NCBI GenBank assembly: GCA_037783545.1
Contig: JBBELK010001439.1
Location: 102,134 to 166,133 of the forward strand
From: Henricia sp. BOLD:AAB3569
Lineage: Eukaryota > Echinodermata > Asteroidea > Spinulosida > Echinasteridae
DNA length: 64,000 bases
Direction of reading: 5' to 3'
The position numbers and the translations under genes are program-made. Below the pieces are notes generated by a model, which was not told the DNA's origin, did not search any database, and saw only the letters and a program-made list of their open reading frames with translations. Within the stretch, counting starts at the first letter, position 1. Each line of letters opens with the position of its first letter. Of this stretch, positions 62,531 to 64,000 are shown piece by piece.

Positions 62531-63720
62531 TCAAAGTTTAGAAAAAACTGGGTTGAGGCTTCCTGACTGCTCTCGCGCAAACCGTGGCTGTCTGTACACA
62601 CCTCTTTGGGGTACTCCTGAGTTGTGCGCATGCTCAGTCATTCGGACTGTCGTTAACGCACCGCAGTTTGGCTCGGCAATTTGGTCAAAGTGTGGTCCAA
62701 ACGTCGGCAAATTTGGAGGTCGAAAAATGTTCCGACGAACTTCAAATTTTGCATGCCCTAAACTCTCTATATTGCGCACTTGTCATAAAAAAATTGACAG
62801 ACTTTCGCCGGGAAATGGCAGAGAAATTTCAAAGTTTAGAAAAAACTGGGTTGAGGCTTCCTGACTGCTCTCGCGCAAACCGTGGCTGTCTGTACACACC
62901 TCTTTGGGGTACTCCTGAGTTGTGCGCATGCTCAGTCATTCGGACTGTCGTTAACGCACCGCAGTTTGGCTCGGCAATTTGGTCAAAGTGTGGTCCAAAC
63001 GTCGGCAAATTTGGAGGTCGAAAAATGTTCCGACGAACTTCAAATTTTGCATGCCCTAAACTCTCTATATTGCGCACTTGTCATAAAAAAATTGACAGAC
63101 TTTCGCCGGGAAATGGCAGAGAAATTTCAAAGTTTAGAAAAAACTGGGTTGAGGCTTCCTGACTGCTCTCGCGCAAACCGTGGCTGTCTGTACACACCTC
63201 TTTGGGGTACTCCTGAGTTGTGCGCATGCTCAGTCATTCGGACTGTCGTTAACGCACCGCAGTTTGGCTCGGCAATTTGGTCAAAGTGTGGTCCAAACGT
63301 CGGCAAATTTGGAGGTCGAAAAATGTTCCGACGAACTTCAATTTTTGCATGCCCTAAACTCTCTATATTGCGCACTTGTCATAAAAAATTGACAGACTTT
63401 CGCCGGGAAATGGCAGAGAAATTTCAAAGTTTAGAAAAAACTGGGTTGAGGCTTCCTGACTGCTCTCGCGCAAACCGTGGCTGTCTGTACACACCTCTTT
63501 GGGGTACTCCTGAGTTGTGCGCATGCTCAGTAATTCGGACTGTCGTTAACGCACCGCAGTTTGGCTCGGCAATTTGGTCAAAGTGTGGTCCAAACGTCGG
63601 CAAATTTGGAGGTCGAAAAATGTTCCGACGAACTTCAAATGTTGCATGCCCTAAACTCTCTATATTGCGCACTTGTCATAAAAAATTGACAGACTTTCGC
63701 CGGGAAATGGCAGAGAAATT
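62531..63720. repeat. Last complete satellite units
   Basis: Units 62531 (298 bp), 62829 (298 bp), 63127 ('caatttttgc') and 63424 ('cagtaattc', 'aaatgttgc'). The last resembles 60749, nine units upstream. Confidence 0.9.
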
Positions 63721-64000
63721 TCAAAGTTTAGAAAAAACTGGTTGAGGCTTCCTGACTGCTCTCGCGCAAACCGTGGCTGTCTGTACACACCTCTTTGGGG
63801 TACTCCTGAGTTGTGCGCATGCTCAGTAATTCGGACTGTCGTTAACGCACCGCAGTTTGCTCGGCAATTTGGTCAAAGTGTGGTCCAAACGTCGGCAAAT
63901 TTGGAGGTCGAAAAATGTTCCGACGAACTTCAAATGTTGCATGCCCTAAACTCTCTATATGCGCACTTGTCATAAAAAATTGACAGACTTTCGCGCGGAA
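63721..64000. repeat. Terminal partial monomer with clustered indels
   Basis: It shares 'cagtaattc' and 'aaatgttgc' with the unit before it. It has three single-base deletions: one G in 'aactggttg' (about 63740), one G in 'agtttgctcgg' (about 63859) and one T in 'tctatatgcgc' (about 63960). 'tcgcgcggaa' replaces 'tcgccgggaa' in the last ten bases. No other unit has this density of indels. Confidence 0.85.

Larger units (their letters stand above)
1..64000. repeat. Satellite DNA array, 297-bp monomer, head to tail
   Basis: The entire window is one tandem array. Starting each unit at 'tcaaagttta', boundaries can be followed from 89 to 63721 as 214 complete units with partial units at both ends. 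Every unit has the same orientation, and no foreign sequence lies between units. About 162 units are exactly 297 bp. The rest are 281, 296, 298, 299, 300 or 320 bp. Units differ from consensus by zero to a few bases. Homogenised tandem arrays of this size are known as eukaryotic satellite DNA, typical of centromeric, pericentromeric or subtelomeric heterochromatin. Which of these applies, and the species, cannot be read from the sequence. The array crosses both window edges. Confidence 0.98.

Noticed and set aside
1-64000. CRISPR array
   Set aside because: The whole 297-bp period is conserved. There are no unique spacers, no short 25-40-bp repeats and no cas genes.
1-64000. rDNA intergenic spacer subrepeats
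   Set aside because: Over 64 kb there is no rRNA gene or other spacer element, and the array is far longer than usual spacer repeat blocks.
1-64000. Transposable element or endogenous virus
   Set aside because: No terminal repeats, target-site duplications, or transposase, integrase or polymerase motifs in any frame; all sequence is accounted for by the monomer.

Overview
The whole 64 kb window is one uninterrupted satellite DNA array. A monomer of 297 bp (about 47% GC by hand count) repeats head to tail in a single orientation from the first base to the last. Taking 'tcaaagttta' as the start of each unit, I trace 214 complete units from 89 to 63720, plus a partial unit at each edge (1-88 and 63721-64000). 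I see no gene, RNA gene, transposon, spacer sequence or inverted unit anywhere. The open reading frames, some over 1,000 codons, arise because 297 is divisible by three and one forward frame of the monomer has no stop codon. I call no CDS.

An array like this points to a eukaryotic nuclear genome, most plausibly centromeric, pericentromeric, subtelomeric or other heterochromatic DNA. I do not recognise the monomer and cannot name the taxon. CpG is not depleted (17 CpG per monomer, close to expectation), which argues mildly against a genome that has long methylated CpG in its germline. The array runs off both ends of the window, so its true length is unknown.

Layout. About 162 of the 214 units are exactly 297 bp. 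Most others are 298-300 bp from gains in A-runs. The array is a mosaic of higher-order repeats (HORs) of changing size, readable from shared point variants. From 0 to 1.6 kb there is a 3-unit pattern. From 1.6 to 4 kb a 4-unit HOR occurs twice. From 4 to 7.2 kb units are near consensus. From 7.2 to 10.7 kb there is a 4-unit HOR (1,172 bp) carrying a 281-bp deletion unit. From 10.7 to 19.6 kb an anchor unit recurs at spacings of 11 and 5 units. From 19.6 to 27 kb there are three copies of a rearranged 320-bp unit and a duplicated dimer. From 27 to 31.6 kb there is a duplicated dimer and a 3-unit pattern. From 31.6 to 38.2 kb there is a nested block with 297-300-bp variants and one clear chimeric unit. 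From 38.2 to 50 kb an HOR occurs in 8-, 11- and 5-unit versions that differ by dimer insertions. From 50 to 64 kb there are a 4-unit HOR twice, a 6-unit repeat and a looser mixture.

The best second-look items are structural. The 320-bp class is a stepwise derivative of the 281-bp class. The unit at 35475-35773 is a visible recombinant. The 8-mer and 11-mer versions capture dimer gain or loss. The last unit holds three single-base deletions within about 220 bp, which looks like an unpolished contig edge rather than biology. I found no evidence of an undescribed functional system beyond the satellite itself.
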